A DNA stretch of 64,000 nt from Colimorpha sp045597845 (GCA_045597845.1 JAZLKZ010000121.1:22915-86914); one strand, 5' to 3'. Positions 1-7,249 are shown, counted from the first letter of the stretch. Translations and numbers: made by a program. The notes: a model not told the origin generated them from the sequence alone.

Positions 1-11
1 TCCTAACTTTC

Positions 12-35
12 TTGGTCACCTTTTGGTCACCTTTT
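12..35 (+). repeat. Paired arm-type sites, left of att 1
   Basis: Two direct copies of TTGGTCACCTTTT start at 12 and 23, an 11-bp period that puts both on the same face of the helix. The second 9-mer ends at 31, exactly 104 nt before the att core at 135. The same pairing, period and distance occur at the other two cores. They are inferred to be integrase arm-binding sites at the right end of an element lying left of the window. Confidence 0.6.
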
Positions 36-134
36 TGACGTTTTCTTGGATTGTATTAGTATTATTAGCCTTCTGAATTATTGTACCGCAACGAATTACA
101 ATCAAATAGATTTAAAGAGCTGCAATAGTGGCAG

Positions 135-152
135 TCCTGTTCCGGGCACCAA
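135..152 (+). repeat. att core 1 (tRNA 3'-end copy)
   Basis: The 18-mer TCCTGTTCCGGGCACCAA is identical to the copy at 7629. It reads as the end of a T-stem (CCTGT), a 7-nt acceptor strand (TCCGGGC), discriminator A and CCA. The three bases before it (CAG) would continue as a T-loop end. No tRNA 5' half lies in the 134 nt upstream, so this is a displaced tail, as left by integration into a tRNA gene. The tRNA species cannot be decided from the tail. Confidence 0.7.
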
Positions 153-201
153 AAAGATTTTGCAAGTAACTCTAAATGAGTGAAAATGCAAAATCTTTTT
201 T
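151..201 (+). terminator. Hairpin directly after att 1 CCA
   Basis: A 14-bp perfect stem (151-164 with 187-200) encloses a 22-nt loop and is followed by T's. It would end transcription of a tRNA whose 3' end is supplied by this cassette. The loop resembles that of the hairpin after att 2, while the stem sequences differ but still pair. Confidence 0.65.
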
Positions 202-217
202 CTTTTATATCCCAGTT

Positions 218-230
218 TTGGCCACCTTTT
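218..230 (+). repeat. Arm-type site, right of att 1
   Basis: TTGGCCACCTTTT starts 67 nt after the end of core 1. It differs at one base from the left-hand sites at 12 and 23. A counterpart lies 68 nt after core 2. It is inferred to be the opposite arm site, at the left end of the Fic cassette. Confidence 0.5.
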
Positions 231-292
231 GAGAAAGAGAATGAAAAAGGGATGTCGTATGACACCCCTTAAACATTTTTGCAATTCCTCTT

Positions 293-344
293 CAAAACAA
301 CCCATCCACAGTGTGGCGAGTGCCGCTGTGGATGGGTTGTTTTG
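293..344. repeat. Perfect 19-bp inverted repeat, 14-nt loop
   Basis: Arms 293-311 and 326-344 are exactly complementary over 19 bp. The core of the arm reads CCCATCCACAG, and the loop is TGTGGCGAGTGCCG. No T-run follows on either strand, so it is a poor intrinsic terminator. It is GC-richer than its surroundings. It could be an origin of transfer, a single-strand origin, a structured RNA or a protein-binding cruciform. The sequence alone does not decide. Confidence 0.6.
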
Positions 345-449
345 AGACGGTATCAAAGTGTGCCGCAGCACTCCTTGGAACATCTGGTATAACCATAATT
401 TGACTGCACGATAAATTGGCAGTAATTACACTCTATACCATGATATATA

Positions 450-488
450 AAAATTCTTATAGATTCTCAAAAAATCTATAAGAATTTT
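450..488 (-). terminator. 16-bp inverted repeat, probable fic terminator
   Basis: Arms 450-465 and 473-488 are perfectly complementary. Read on the minus strand it lies 77 nt after the fic stop and is followed by a T-rich run. Each arm contains the 11-mer TCTTATAGATT, which also occurs in the fic promoter region, so it may be an operator as well as a terminator. Confidence 0.5.
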
Positions 489-564
489 CTTTTGTTTGTA
501 TACCCGATATCCTTGCTTGTGGTATTCCGTTTATAGCATATAAACGTGCTGTGTATAGATTCAT

Positions 565-1878
565 CTATTTACTCAAATCTGGCGAAATCAAACTATCAAA
601 CCGTTCGCTTTTCACATAGTTACTTTTAACTTTGTTCACTGGAACTTTTGTCAAGAAACCCTTCTCAACAAGTCCCTCCAAATCCAATCTGGCGGTAGGT
701 TGACTGATGCCAAATCTATTCTCAACCTCTTTTACTGTAATGGCCATATGTGGATTGTCTCTAAACAAAGACATAATGGCGGCCTGTCTTTCATTCACAC
801 CATTGTTGATGATGTAATTGGTGTTTCCTTGCCTTTGGGCAATTTTTCTACTAATATACGATTGTAGTTCCTTGAAAGCTAATTCAAGCACCCTAAGGTT
901 ATAAGTGATAAAATACCCTATATCACCTCCGTCAGATTCGGTGTAAAGGTATGACTTTTCATAACTCGCTTTGCTCTTGTATATCACTCTTGAAATAGAG
1001 AGATATTCCGTCAACCAATACCCTTTCTTTAACATGTACCAATAGAAGAGTGCTCTTGCAGTTCGTCCATTTCCGTCCACAAAAGGATGCACATACGCTA
1101 CCATAAAGTGAATGACAATAGCCTTGATGATGGGGTGAATGAAATTATCATCATTATCGTTATTGGCGAACTTGCATAGTTCATCAACAAAATTAGGAAT
1201 TTCCGTGTAAGTGGGAGGTGTGTGGACGATTTCTCCGGTAATATCATTTCCAACGACGATATCGTCAGATGTTCTGAATCTTCCTTCGTCATCTGATGAG
1301 TCCAAAGTTTGATGAGTCATCAGGGAATGGATATGGAGTAAAAGTTCAGGGGAAAGGTTCTCTTCTTTATGCTCTGTGATGAATCGAATGGAAGTATAGT
1401 TGTTGAATATCATCTGTTCAGAACGGCTACGTGGGGATATCTTCTTCCGAAGCATCTCTTTTGCAACCTTTCTGGTTGTAGATGCACCCTCCATTTGGCT
1501 CGATGAAATGGCTTCTTCCATTAACGATGATATCAAATATTGAGTTCTGTCTTCGTTTGGAATGACAGACGAACTGCCCCAAGTTCCACCAAAATTCATA
1601 TCAAAATAATGGCACTGCTGTTGCATTTTATTCGTTATGAACACTGTCAGACCGTAGTCCCTCCATATAACTCTACTCTGGGCAAATCTACTGAGTTTGA
1701 TTGCTGCCCATAAATCACCTGCACTTATACCCGTTTGACGAGACCTGTATTTCACATCAGACCAGTACCAGTAATTGTCGTTTGCCTCACTTATCAGCTG
1801 GCGTGCATCATCTCTACGATATACTTCTAACGCTTTCTGCAGAGATTGTTCTTTTATCTGTGGAGGTTGTTCTATCAT
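565..1878 (-). CDS. Fic-family AMP-transferase with C-terminal winged helix
   Basis: This 437-residue protein carries the Fic signature HPFVDGNGR at residues 264-272, with His264 as the predicted catalytic base. The auto-inhibitory motif SSQMEG (residues 126-131, matching S/TxxxE-G/N) precedes it, making this a class II Fic protein held inactive by its own helix. The last ~75 residues form a winged helix-turn-helix, so it probably also binds DNA. Family members transfer AMP or another nucleotide monophosphate to protein hydroxyls; the target is unknown. It is the only clear gene of its cassette. Its promoter overlaps the 11-mer TCTTATAGATT, which suggests autoregulation. No separate antitoxin gene is seen. 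Confidence 0.92.
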   Translation of the reverse strand: MIEQPPQIKEQSLQKALEVYRRDDARQLISEANDNYWYWSDVKYRSRQTGISAGDLWAAIKLSRFAQSRVIWRDYGLTVFITNKMQQQCHYFDMNFGGTWGSSSVIPNEDRTQYLISSLMEEAISSSQMEGASTTRKVAKEMLRKKISPRSRSEQMIFNNYTSIRFITEHKEENLSPELLLHIHSLMTHQTLDSSDDEGRFRTSDDIVVGNDITGEIVHTPPTYTEIPNFVDELCKFANNDNDDNFIHPIIKAIVIHFMVAYVHPFVDGNGRTARALFYWYMLKKGYWLTEYLSISRVIYKSKASYEKSYLYTESDGGDIGYFITYNLRVLELAFKELQSYISRKIAQRQGNTNYIINNGVNERQAAIMSLFRDNPHMAITVKEVENRFGISQPTARLDLEGLVEKGFLTKVPVNKVKSNYVKSERFDSLISPDLSK

Positions 1879-1901
1879 TTGAATCTCTTTTTTTCAAAAT
1901 G

Positions 1902-1933
1902 CAAAAGTACAAAAAATCTTATAGATTCTTAAA
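1902..1933 (-). promoter_or_regulatory. fic promoter with overlapping 11-mer operator
   Basis: On the minus strand TACTTTTG (1909-1902) matches the Bacteroidetes -7 element TAnnTTTG, about 25 nt before the fic start codon. The 11-mer TCTTATAGATT (1917-1927) lies within the spacer where RNA polymerase would bind. A reverse-complement copy is at 2065-2075 and two more are at 455-465 and 473-483. Binding by the winged helix of Fic is an inference. Confidence 0.5.
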
Positions 1934-2183
1934 AAAACTTTAAGTTTTTGGGATTTATTAAATATTTTCTCATTGTAATTAATTGAATTTATGCAATCTA
2001 AAATAACAACAATAACTCTTGCAATAGTAGGCTATGCCAATAAAAAACTTATAAATCATATAAAAATCTATAAGAATATTGTGGTTTTTCTGCAATAAAC
2101 AGTGATGGAAGAAACAAACACAACAATAATCGTGTTGTCTTGTTATATTAATCGAAAATCAGTTTAGATTAGTGTTTTAAGTG

Positions 2184-2204
2184 TTGGCCATATTTTGGCC
2201 ATAT
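2184..2204 (+). repeat. Paired arm-type sites, left of att 2
   Basis: Two copies of TTGGCCATAT start at 2184 and 2195, an 11-bp period. The second 9-mer ends at 2203, 104 nt before core 2 (2307). Period and distance are identical to the pairs at 12/23 and 7506/7517. Confidence 0.6.
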
Positions 2205-2306
2205 ATTGTGTTCATTAGCAGTTATCGGTGTATTATTTGAACACAATAAAAAATGTAATAAGCAAAATAACAAATGCTTATGAATATCAGAAAACAATCA
2301 AGGCGT

Positions 2307-2324
2307 TCCTGTTCCGGGTACCAA
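2307..2324 (+). repeat. att core 2 (tRNA 3'-end copy)
   Basis: TCCTGTTCCGGGTACCAA differs from cores 1 and 3 by one base (C to T at the acceptor position next to the discriminator, which would still pair as G-U in a tRNA). Identity with core 3 extends 11 bases to the left (2296-2306 with 7618-7628). Confidence 0.68.
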
Positions 2325-2371
2325 GAGAATTCTACAAGTAGTTCAAGATGAATGAAATGTAGAATTCTTTT
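2323..2371 (+). terminator. Hairpin directly after att 2 CCA
   Basis: A 14-bp stem (2323-2336 with 2358-2371, one G-U pair) and a 21-nt loop are followed by a T-run. The loop is close to that of the hairpin at 151-201, whereas the stem has a different but still complementary sequence. Confidence 0.65.
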
Positions 2372-2390
2372 TTTTGTGCATATTTCAATT

Positions 2391-2404
2391 TTGGCCATAA
2401 TTTT
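2391..2404 (+). repeat. Arm-type site, right of att 2
   Basis: TTGGCCATAATTTT starts 68 nt after the end of core 2, matching the position of the site at 218 relative to core 1. It is inferred to be an arm site at the left end of the second cassette. Confidence 0.5.
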
Positions 2405-2455
2405 CAAAAAACAATAAATGATTCGTGGATAATGTAGTATAGAAAGGATAATAAT

Positions 2456-2611
2456 ATGGGACGTACAAAATTGAAATTTGATTATTTAATTGAATATACA
2501 AACGTAATTGAGTTGTTTTCGGATAGATTTTCACTTCGTAGAGTACGGAGCAGAACCGGGAGAGCAATCAACACTTTAAGAAAGTTAAGGAGAATGTTCC
2601 CTCCGGATTGA
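2456..2611 (+). CDS. Small basic protein (51 aa), unknown function
   Basis: An ATG frame of 51 codons begins 52 nt after the arm-like site at 2391 and ends in TGA. A clean intrinsic terminator follows at 2672-2708, which supports a real transcript. The C-terminal half is strongly basic (RRVRSRTGRAINTLRKLRR, residues 28-46), and the N-terminal half is mixed hydrophobic and acidic. A purine-rich AGAAAGGA lies upstream of the start. I do not recognise a family. Its place right beside the att site would suit a DNA-binding accessory factor such as an excisionase, but no excisionase signature is visible. Confidence 0.45.
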   Translation: MGRTKLKFDYLIEYTNVIELFSDRFSLRRVRSRTGRAINTLRKLRRMFPPD

Positions 2612-2671
2612 ACGATAGAACACACTGCTAACCTCCTGTAGATTAATCACATTAGGTATTATTTTACGACC

Positions 2672-2708
2672 GAATCCCAGTGAGCAACTCACTGGGATTC
2701 TTTTTTTT
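2672..2708 (+). terminator. Intrinsic terminator after the small basic gene
   Basis: A 12-bp perfect stem (2672-2683 with 2689-2700), 5-nt loop and eight T's. It separates the small basic gene from the regulator and ATPase operon that follows. Confidence 0.85.
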
Positions 2709-2798
2709 ATGACGGTTGTATACAATAATTCAAAAACAATTACGTTATATACAATGTTCTTATCTTGAAGTTACAAAAAGTTTAACCCAAAGTTAAAT

Positions 2799-3002
2799 AT
2801 GGACGATTTGAATAGAATAAAAGTGGTTCTTGTTGAGAAAAAGAGAACAAGTAAATGGTTGGCAGAGCAGTTGGGAAAATCTGCTTGCTCTGTCAGCAAG
2901 TGGTGTCAGAACACTGTACAACCGGACTTGCAGACACTCGAAAGCATATCGAAGTTGTTGGACGTAGATATTCGGGATTTGATAGTGAGTACCAAAAAAT
3001 AG
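2799..3002 (+). CDS. Cro/C1-type HTH regulator
   Basis: A 67-residue protein consisting almost wholly of a Cro/C1-type helix-turn-helix. The recognition helix region is SACSVSKWCQN (residues 28-38), followed by the usual PDLQTLESISKLLDVD segment (residues 42-57). Family members are dimeric repressors or activators that often control the adjacent genes. It is 117 nt upstream of the unknown protein that opens the ATPase operon, on the same strand, so it probably controls that operon. It lacks any peptidase or inducer domain, so the signal that would relieve repression is not evident. Confidence 0.85.
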   Translation: MDDLNRIKVVLVEKKRTSKWLAEQLGKSACSVSKWCQNTVQPDLQTLESISKLLDVDIRDLIVSTKK

Positions 3003-3119
3003 CGATTATTTTTTTGATTACTATCCTGTTTGGGATATCACGTTTGTCAATATCCTTTTTGCTGATTTTAAGAATGATATTATTATCAATCAATAAAAAT
3101 ATGTTTTGCATAAAATAAA

Positions 3120-3851
3120 ATGGAACGGCTAAAAGATAAATTATTTAATGGGTTCTCTTTTGAAGTGATTGGAGAGAATTCCAGAGACGAATATGGAACG
3201 AAGAAATACTTTTTATTTCTTCGTATTAAAAACCACAATGATAAGAGAAAAAAAATACAAATTGACCTGAAATACATTTCTTCAGAGTTCGGATATAAGC
3301 GTGCTTCTGGTTATGAACCATCTACATTTGGCTATCCTTGGGCTGGTTATATTCCTGACAACACTTTTGTTGATTTACAAATTGAGTTTCGTGATTATAT
3401 TACTTCTGGTTGTGATGACGATCGGATAGAAATGGAAATTAACGAAGGAAAGTTTGCTTCGTTGAAGTTATTAAGGGAAAAGGGTGAATGGATGGTAGTG
3501 GAATCAAAAGGAAGAAGCAATTACAATAAAATACTAAAAAGCAAAATAGAACATCTTGAGGCTCTTGAAGAACAGTGTGGATTAACTCTTCAGAATTTTT
3601 CAGTACAAGTAAAAAATGAAAATAATATAGACGTATATTGTGAGGTTCTCTTATTACCTGAGAAAAAGTCCAGAATAGAATTCGCCATAAAGTTGGCTAT
3701 TTATGATAGCGACAATAATATTGTTTATACTGATTGCGAATCAAGATTAGATGATGAATTCAAAGGATTTGAAGTATTGCATTTTGGTACCATAGAAATG
3801 GATATTACAGTTGATGAAATTAGTAAAATACTAATCTACCCCGTATGGTAA
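3120..3851 (+). CDS. Unknown protein of the ATPase operon (243 aa)
   Basis: I do not recognise a family. The sequence is rich in alternating hydrophobic and charged segments typical of beta-sandwich folds. It looks like two such units joined by a helical stretch rich in Glu and Leu near residue 145. There is no signal peptide or membrane segment, so it is probably cytoplasmic. Its last codons overlap the start of the ATPase gene by 7 nt, which implies coupled translation and a shared function. A role as a sensor or partner subunit for the ATPase is an inference from position only. Confidence 0.75.
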   Translation: MERLKDKLFNGFSFEVIGENSRDEYGTKKYFLFLRIKNHNDKRKKIQIDLKYISSEFGYKRASGYEPSTFGYPWAGYIPDNTFVDLQIEFRDYITSGCDDDRIEMEINEGKFASLKLLREKGEWMVVESKGRSNYNKILKSKIEHLEALEEQCGLTLQNFSVQVKNENNIDVYCEVLLLPEKKSRIEFAIKLAIYDSDNNIVYTDCESRLDDEFKGFEVLHFGTIEMDITVDEISKILIYPVW

Positions 3852-5884
3852 ATAATGATTTATTGACATTGAGGGAGACCTTAATCACTGAAGCAAAAAA
3901 CTCTCCGATGCTTTTGTCGGATTTGGCTGGTCTAGAAATATATGTTTCTGAAAGTTATGACAATCGCTCTTTTGTTGAACTATTACAAAATGCAGATGAT
4001 GCAAAGGCGACACGTTTTTCTGTAAAACGTTGTGGCGATTACTTGCTCGTTGCTAATAACGGGCGTCCATTTAATAAAATGGATTTGGAAAGTCTTTGCC
4101 GAAGTGCTTCATCCAACAAAGATCGTGGAACGTCCATTGGTTATCGTGGTATCGGATTTAAATCGGTTGTTGGTATTGCAAAGGAGGTGCACCTTGTTAG
4201 TGGGGATTTTGAAATCACATTTTCAAAAGACCAGACTAAACAGATTATCCCACAAGCCTCAAAAGTCCCTCTCATCAGAATCCCTCACAATTTGGACCGG
4301 TCTGTCAAAAACCTATTGGTAAATGAAATAAAAACATTACAAGACGAGGGGTATAAAACGATATTCATCTTTTCGGGCTTAATTGCTAACAAAATAGACG
4401 AAGAATACACGTCTTTTACTAGTACAACTATTTTGTTTTTGAATAATATTCAAGCCATAGAGATTCATTTAAACAAAAAGATCACGGCAAGCATAACTGT
4501 ACTTGAGGAGAACAATAGAGGACGTGTTTTGAGGGTATCAACAACTGATGCCATATCTAATTGGCTTGTATGTTCTAGTTCAAATTGTAGTATTGCTTTT
4601 TCCATTGAGAATAATAGGGTCGTGAGACTCCCTGAAAATGAAGCCACTATTCATTCATTTTTGCCCACAGAAGACAGTTGCGGGTTGGGAGTTGTGGTGA
4701 ATGGTGATTTCAGTACGGACCCATCTCGACGACATTTGATAATGGATGACAATACTCAAAAGGTCATTTCAAGTCTCTCCAACTTATTTGCTTTCCTATG
4801 GAAAGATGCTTTAGAGAGACAAGATAAGAATATTCTTGATGCATTGATGCCATATTTTGACCTGAAACTGATTCAATTTATGAAACAATCTTTTGAGAAG
4901 GAATTTGCCATAAGAATTAAAGAATCATTTGGCAAAAGACTATCATATTTAAAATTAGCACCATCTTGGTTGAACACAGGGGATTACGCTAAAATAATGG
5001 CAGCTTCTAAATTCCCATATATAACTCCAGAATGCAGTGAAGTTTATGGATTGAATATTTTTCTTAAATTTTTAGGATGCAAAACTCAGGATATTGGCAC
5101 ACTATTGTCAATAGTAAGCAAAGCGGAGATATCCGTTTTAGGGTATGCTCAATTGGTTGCGGCAGGAATAAAAGAGTTGTTGATGAATCATCATATGGAA
5201 TCCCTAATTAATACGAATTTAGTGGTTTCTAATGGGAACTTGTATTCTCTCAAAACAATAAACGAAAAAAGAAAGAAAATAGATGAGAGTTTCGTTCAGC
5301 TACTGAATGACAATGGCGTTTCCAAAAACGACATTAGATGGTTCCTCAAAAAAATGAAACTGACCGACATAGACAATATTCAATTTTCTGATGAAGATAA
5401 AGGGGGGCATAATAACAGAGTAGATGGAGATACAGCAGAAAACACATCAATTGTTTCTCGGTGGTATGATAATGCAGTCAACTCAAAGCAAATTGTGAAT
5501 AACGAAGGAATCCAAAGATGGAGAAGTGCAGAAGAAAACGCACTAGTTGCATTGAATGCACATGGATTTCGTCTAAAAGATGTAAGTAAGCAAAATATAG
5601 GATACGATTTGGAGGGATATGACCCAAATGGAAATAATATCTGTATTGAAGTGAAATCCATTGACTATGTCGGGCAAAAATTCAGAATGACAAACAATGA
5701 ATTCGCTGCTGCTCAGTTTAAGCAAAACATTTATTATATTGCTCTTGTTTTTCAAAATAAGGAAACATTAAAAATTAGTTTAATAAAAGACCCGGTTAAT
5801 TGTCTTGACTTGACAAGGCAATGTGTTCAATGGGTATGGGAATGTTCTGATTACGAATTTAAACCAATGTCATTCGGGTTATAA
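3845..5884 (+). CDS. Sacsin-like GHKL ATPase with C-terminal DUF3883 nuclease-like domain
   Basis: This 679-residue protein opens with a Bergerat-fold (HSP90/sacsin-like) ATP-binding domain. The N-box ELLQNADDA (residues 45-53) supplies the metal-binding Asn, the G1 box is NNGRPF (71-76) and the G2 box is GYRGIGFKSV (99-108). The G1 box has Asn where canonical GHKL enzymes have Asp. The C-terminal ~125 residues resemble DUF3883, with a PD-(D/E)XK-like pattern of Asp588 and Glu602-Val-Lys604. It overlaps the upstream gene by 7 nt and is followed 87 nt later by another nuclease-like gene. An ATP-dependent conformational switch controlling a DNA- or RNA-cleaving tail in phage defence is inferred. 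No exact named system is claimed. Confidence 0.82.
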   Translation: MVNNDLLTLRETLITEAKNSPMLLSDLAGLEIYVSESYDNRSFVELLQNADDAKATRFSVKRCGDYLLVANNGRPFNKMDLESLCRSASSNKDRGTSIGYRGIGFKSVVGIAKEVHLVSGDFEITFSKDQTKQIIPQASKVPLIRIPHNLDRSVKNLLVNEIKTLQDEGYKTIFIFSGLIANKIDEEYTSFTSTTILFLNNIQAIEIHLNKKITASITVLEENNRGRVLRVSTTDAISNWLVCSSSNCSIAFSIENNRVVRLPENEATIHSFLPTEDSCGLGVVVNGDFSTDPSRRHLIMDDNTQKVISSLSNLFAFLWKDALERQDKNILDALMPYFDLKLIQFMKQSFEKEFAIRIKESFGKRLSYLKLAPSWLNTGDYAKIMAASKFPYITPECSEVYGLNIFLKFLGCKTQDIGTLLSIVSKAEISVLGYAQLVAAGIKELLMNHHMESLINTNLVVSNGNLYSLKTINEKRKKIDESFVQLLNDNGVSKNDIRWFLKKMKLTDIDNIQFSDEDKGGHNNRVDGDTAENTSIVSRWYDNAVNSKQIVNNEGIQRWRSAEENALVALNAHGFRLKDVSKQNIGYDLEGYDPNGNNICIEVKSIDYVGQKFRMTNNEFAAAQFKQNIYYIALVFQNKETLKISLIKDPVNCLDLTRQCVQWVWECSDYEFKPMSFGL

Positions 5885-5971
5885 ATATCCAAACATTGGT
5901 GATGTGCATAGTACCCACCCACATCAATAATCTCTAATATCAAACTAAATCCTTGCCTTTAAAGACAGACG

Positions 5972-7249
5972 ATGATTAATACCATATCGGAACTTTTGAA
6001 AGAATTTGTTGAGGCAGAAAAGCAGATTCTAAATAAACATAACATTAAACATTGCCCTACTATTGGTAAAATGTATGAGGGTTTAACCGAAGCTGTTTTA
6101 GACAGTTCTATTCCTGAGGGATTTAATCTTACCGTCTCAACACAGAGTTTCATTCTCGGATGTGACACTGAATTCGATGTCATTTTATCAGAAGGAGAAG
6201 GCGAATTAATCCCATACACAAATAGTTTTAGATTCAAACCATCACAAGTAATTGCTATTATTCAAGTAAAAAAGACGCTTTCTGGTAGAGAAATAGCAAG
6301 TAGTTATAGTAATTTATTACAAGTGGCTGATGTGTGTCAAAAGGACATCCAGCCAGTAGAGGCATTTTTGTTCAATGATTCTTTTAGGCATATTTGCCAT
6401 AAAGAGGTATCAGCGTACGACAAAGGTGTGCTAAACAAACAAGAAGAGGCGATATACCATTCTCTTATGATGGATAGTTTTTTCCCTTTACGTATTGTCC
6501 TTGGATATAATGGATATAAAACAGAACTGGGAGTACGAAATAGTTTTGCTGACTTCTTGGAAAGCAGTATTTATCCCACACCTATCAAAGGCTTTTCGCC
6601 AACCTCATTTCCTAATTTAGTAATTAGCGACAACTTCTCACTAATAAAACTAACAGGATGCCCTTATTTCGTTCCTCTAGGGGACTTAAAAGCAGGGTGG
6701 TGGGAAATAATGGCATCCAGCCATTATAATCCCTGGTTCATTTTCCTTGAGATGTTATGGACGAAATTATCATACAGGTTCCATATTATTCTTGAGGGTT
6801 TATTTGAAGAAGACCTTTTAACAGAACCTCATTCACCGTTTCTACGAGCAAAAATACATTTTAATGAAATAGAGGAGGCTGATGGTTGGGAGTATGAGTA
6901 TTCTGTATTGAGCGAAAAAAAACTTTCAACTAACAACAGAATGCAAGAATGGGAACCTTTAGTTGTTGATACAATACAAGCAACAATACTTTTGACATTA
7001 AATCAGCATAGTATAGACATTTATAATGCCTCCGAATTGGAGGTCTTCGTTAAAAAAAATGGATATCCATCTTTGTTGTCCATAATTACGTATCTTGAAA
7101 AAAAAGGTTTTGTGACCATTGAGGGAAACGAAGCAAGTCTCCTCGTAAAGCAATTGGACCTTGTGGCTTCTCGTGATGGAAAAATGTATGCATTTGATGG
7201 TTCTAACGATAAAATGTGCCAATGGTTTATAAAAACAAATAAAAAATAA
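5972..7249 (+). CDS. DUF6602-like protein, possible second nuclease
   Basis: This 425-residue protein has the N-terminal features of the DUF6602 group: a helix, then GKMYEGLT (residues 32-39), then acidic residues in DTEFDVIL (65-72), then AIIQVKK (95-101). These resemble the core of a PD-(D/E)XK fold, with Gln in place of the usual Glu before Val-Lys. The C-terminal ~90 residues look like a winged helix. It has no membrane segment. It lies 87 nt after the ATPase gene on the same strand. Nuclease activity is uncertain because of the Gln substitution; a DNA-end-binding role is also possible. Confidence 0.65.
   Translation: MINTISELLKEFVEAEKQILNKHNIKHCPTIGKMYEGLTEAVLDSSIPEGFNLTVSTQSFILGCDTEFDVILSEGEGELIPYTNSFRFKPSQVIAIIQVKKTLSGREIASSYSNLLQVADVCQKDIQPVEAFLFNDSFRHICHKEVSAYDKGVLNKQEEAIYHSLMMDSFFPLRIVLGYNGYKTELGVRNSFADFLESSIYPTPIKGFSPTSFPNLVISDNFSLIKLTGCPYFVPLGDLKAGWWEIMASSHYNPWFIFLEMLWTKLSYRFHIILEGLFEEDLLTEPHSPFLRAKIHFNEIEEADGWEYEYSVLSEKKLSTNNRMQEWEPLVVDTIQATILLTLNQHSIDIYNASELEVFVKKNGYPSLLSIITYLEKKGFVTIEGNEASLLVKQLDLVASRDGKMYAFDGSNDKMCQWFIKTNKK

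Larger units (their letters stand above)
1..564. other. Gene-free stretch: att site and structured DNA
   Basis: No convincing gene is seen here. The stretch holds the right end of an element lying to the left of the window (arm-like sites at 12-35, att core at 135-152) and the left end of the Fic cassette (hairpin 151-201, arm-like site 218-230). It also holds a perfect 19-bp inverted repeat (293-344) and a 16-bp inverted repeat (450-488) that probably ends fic transcription. The short open frames are low-complexity or overlap these repeats. Confidence 0.7.
135..2324. mobile_element. Small integrative cassette 1 (Fic cargo), no integrase
   Basis: About 2.2 kb lies between two copies of the tRNA-tail core. 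The left end has the core, a hairpin and one arm-like site (218). The right end has two arm-like sites 11 bp apart (2184 and 2195), then core 2. The only clear gene is fic on the minus strand. No recombinase, replication or mobilisation gene is present, so movement would need proteins supplied in trans. A perfect 19-bp inverted repeat at 293-344 is the only obvious candidate for an origin-like structure. Boundaries are inferred from repeat architecture, not from a comparison genome. Confidence 0.6.
1879..2455. other. Gene-free stretch containing att site 2
   Basis: AT-rich DNA with no convincing gene. It contains the fic promoter region (1902-1933), a further copy of the 11-mer at 2065-2075, paired arm-like sites (2184-2204), att core 2 (2307-2324), a hairpin (2323-2371) and an arm-like site (2391-2404). 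Confidence 0.7.

Noticed and set aside
1..152. A complete tRNA gene at the first tRNA tail
   Set aside because: No D-arm, anticodon arm or 5' acceptor strand (expected GCCCGGA) occurs in the 134 nt before the core. Only the 3' part is present at each of the three sites.
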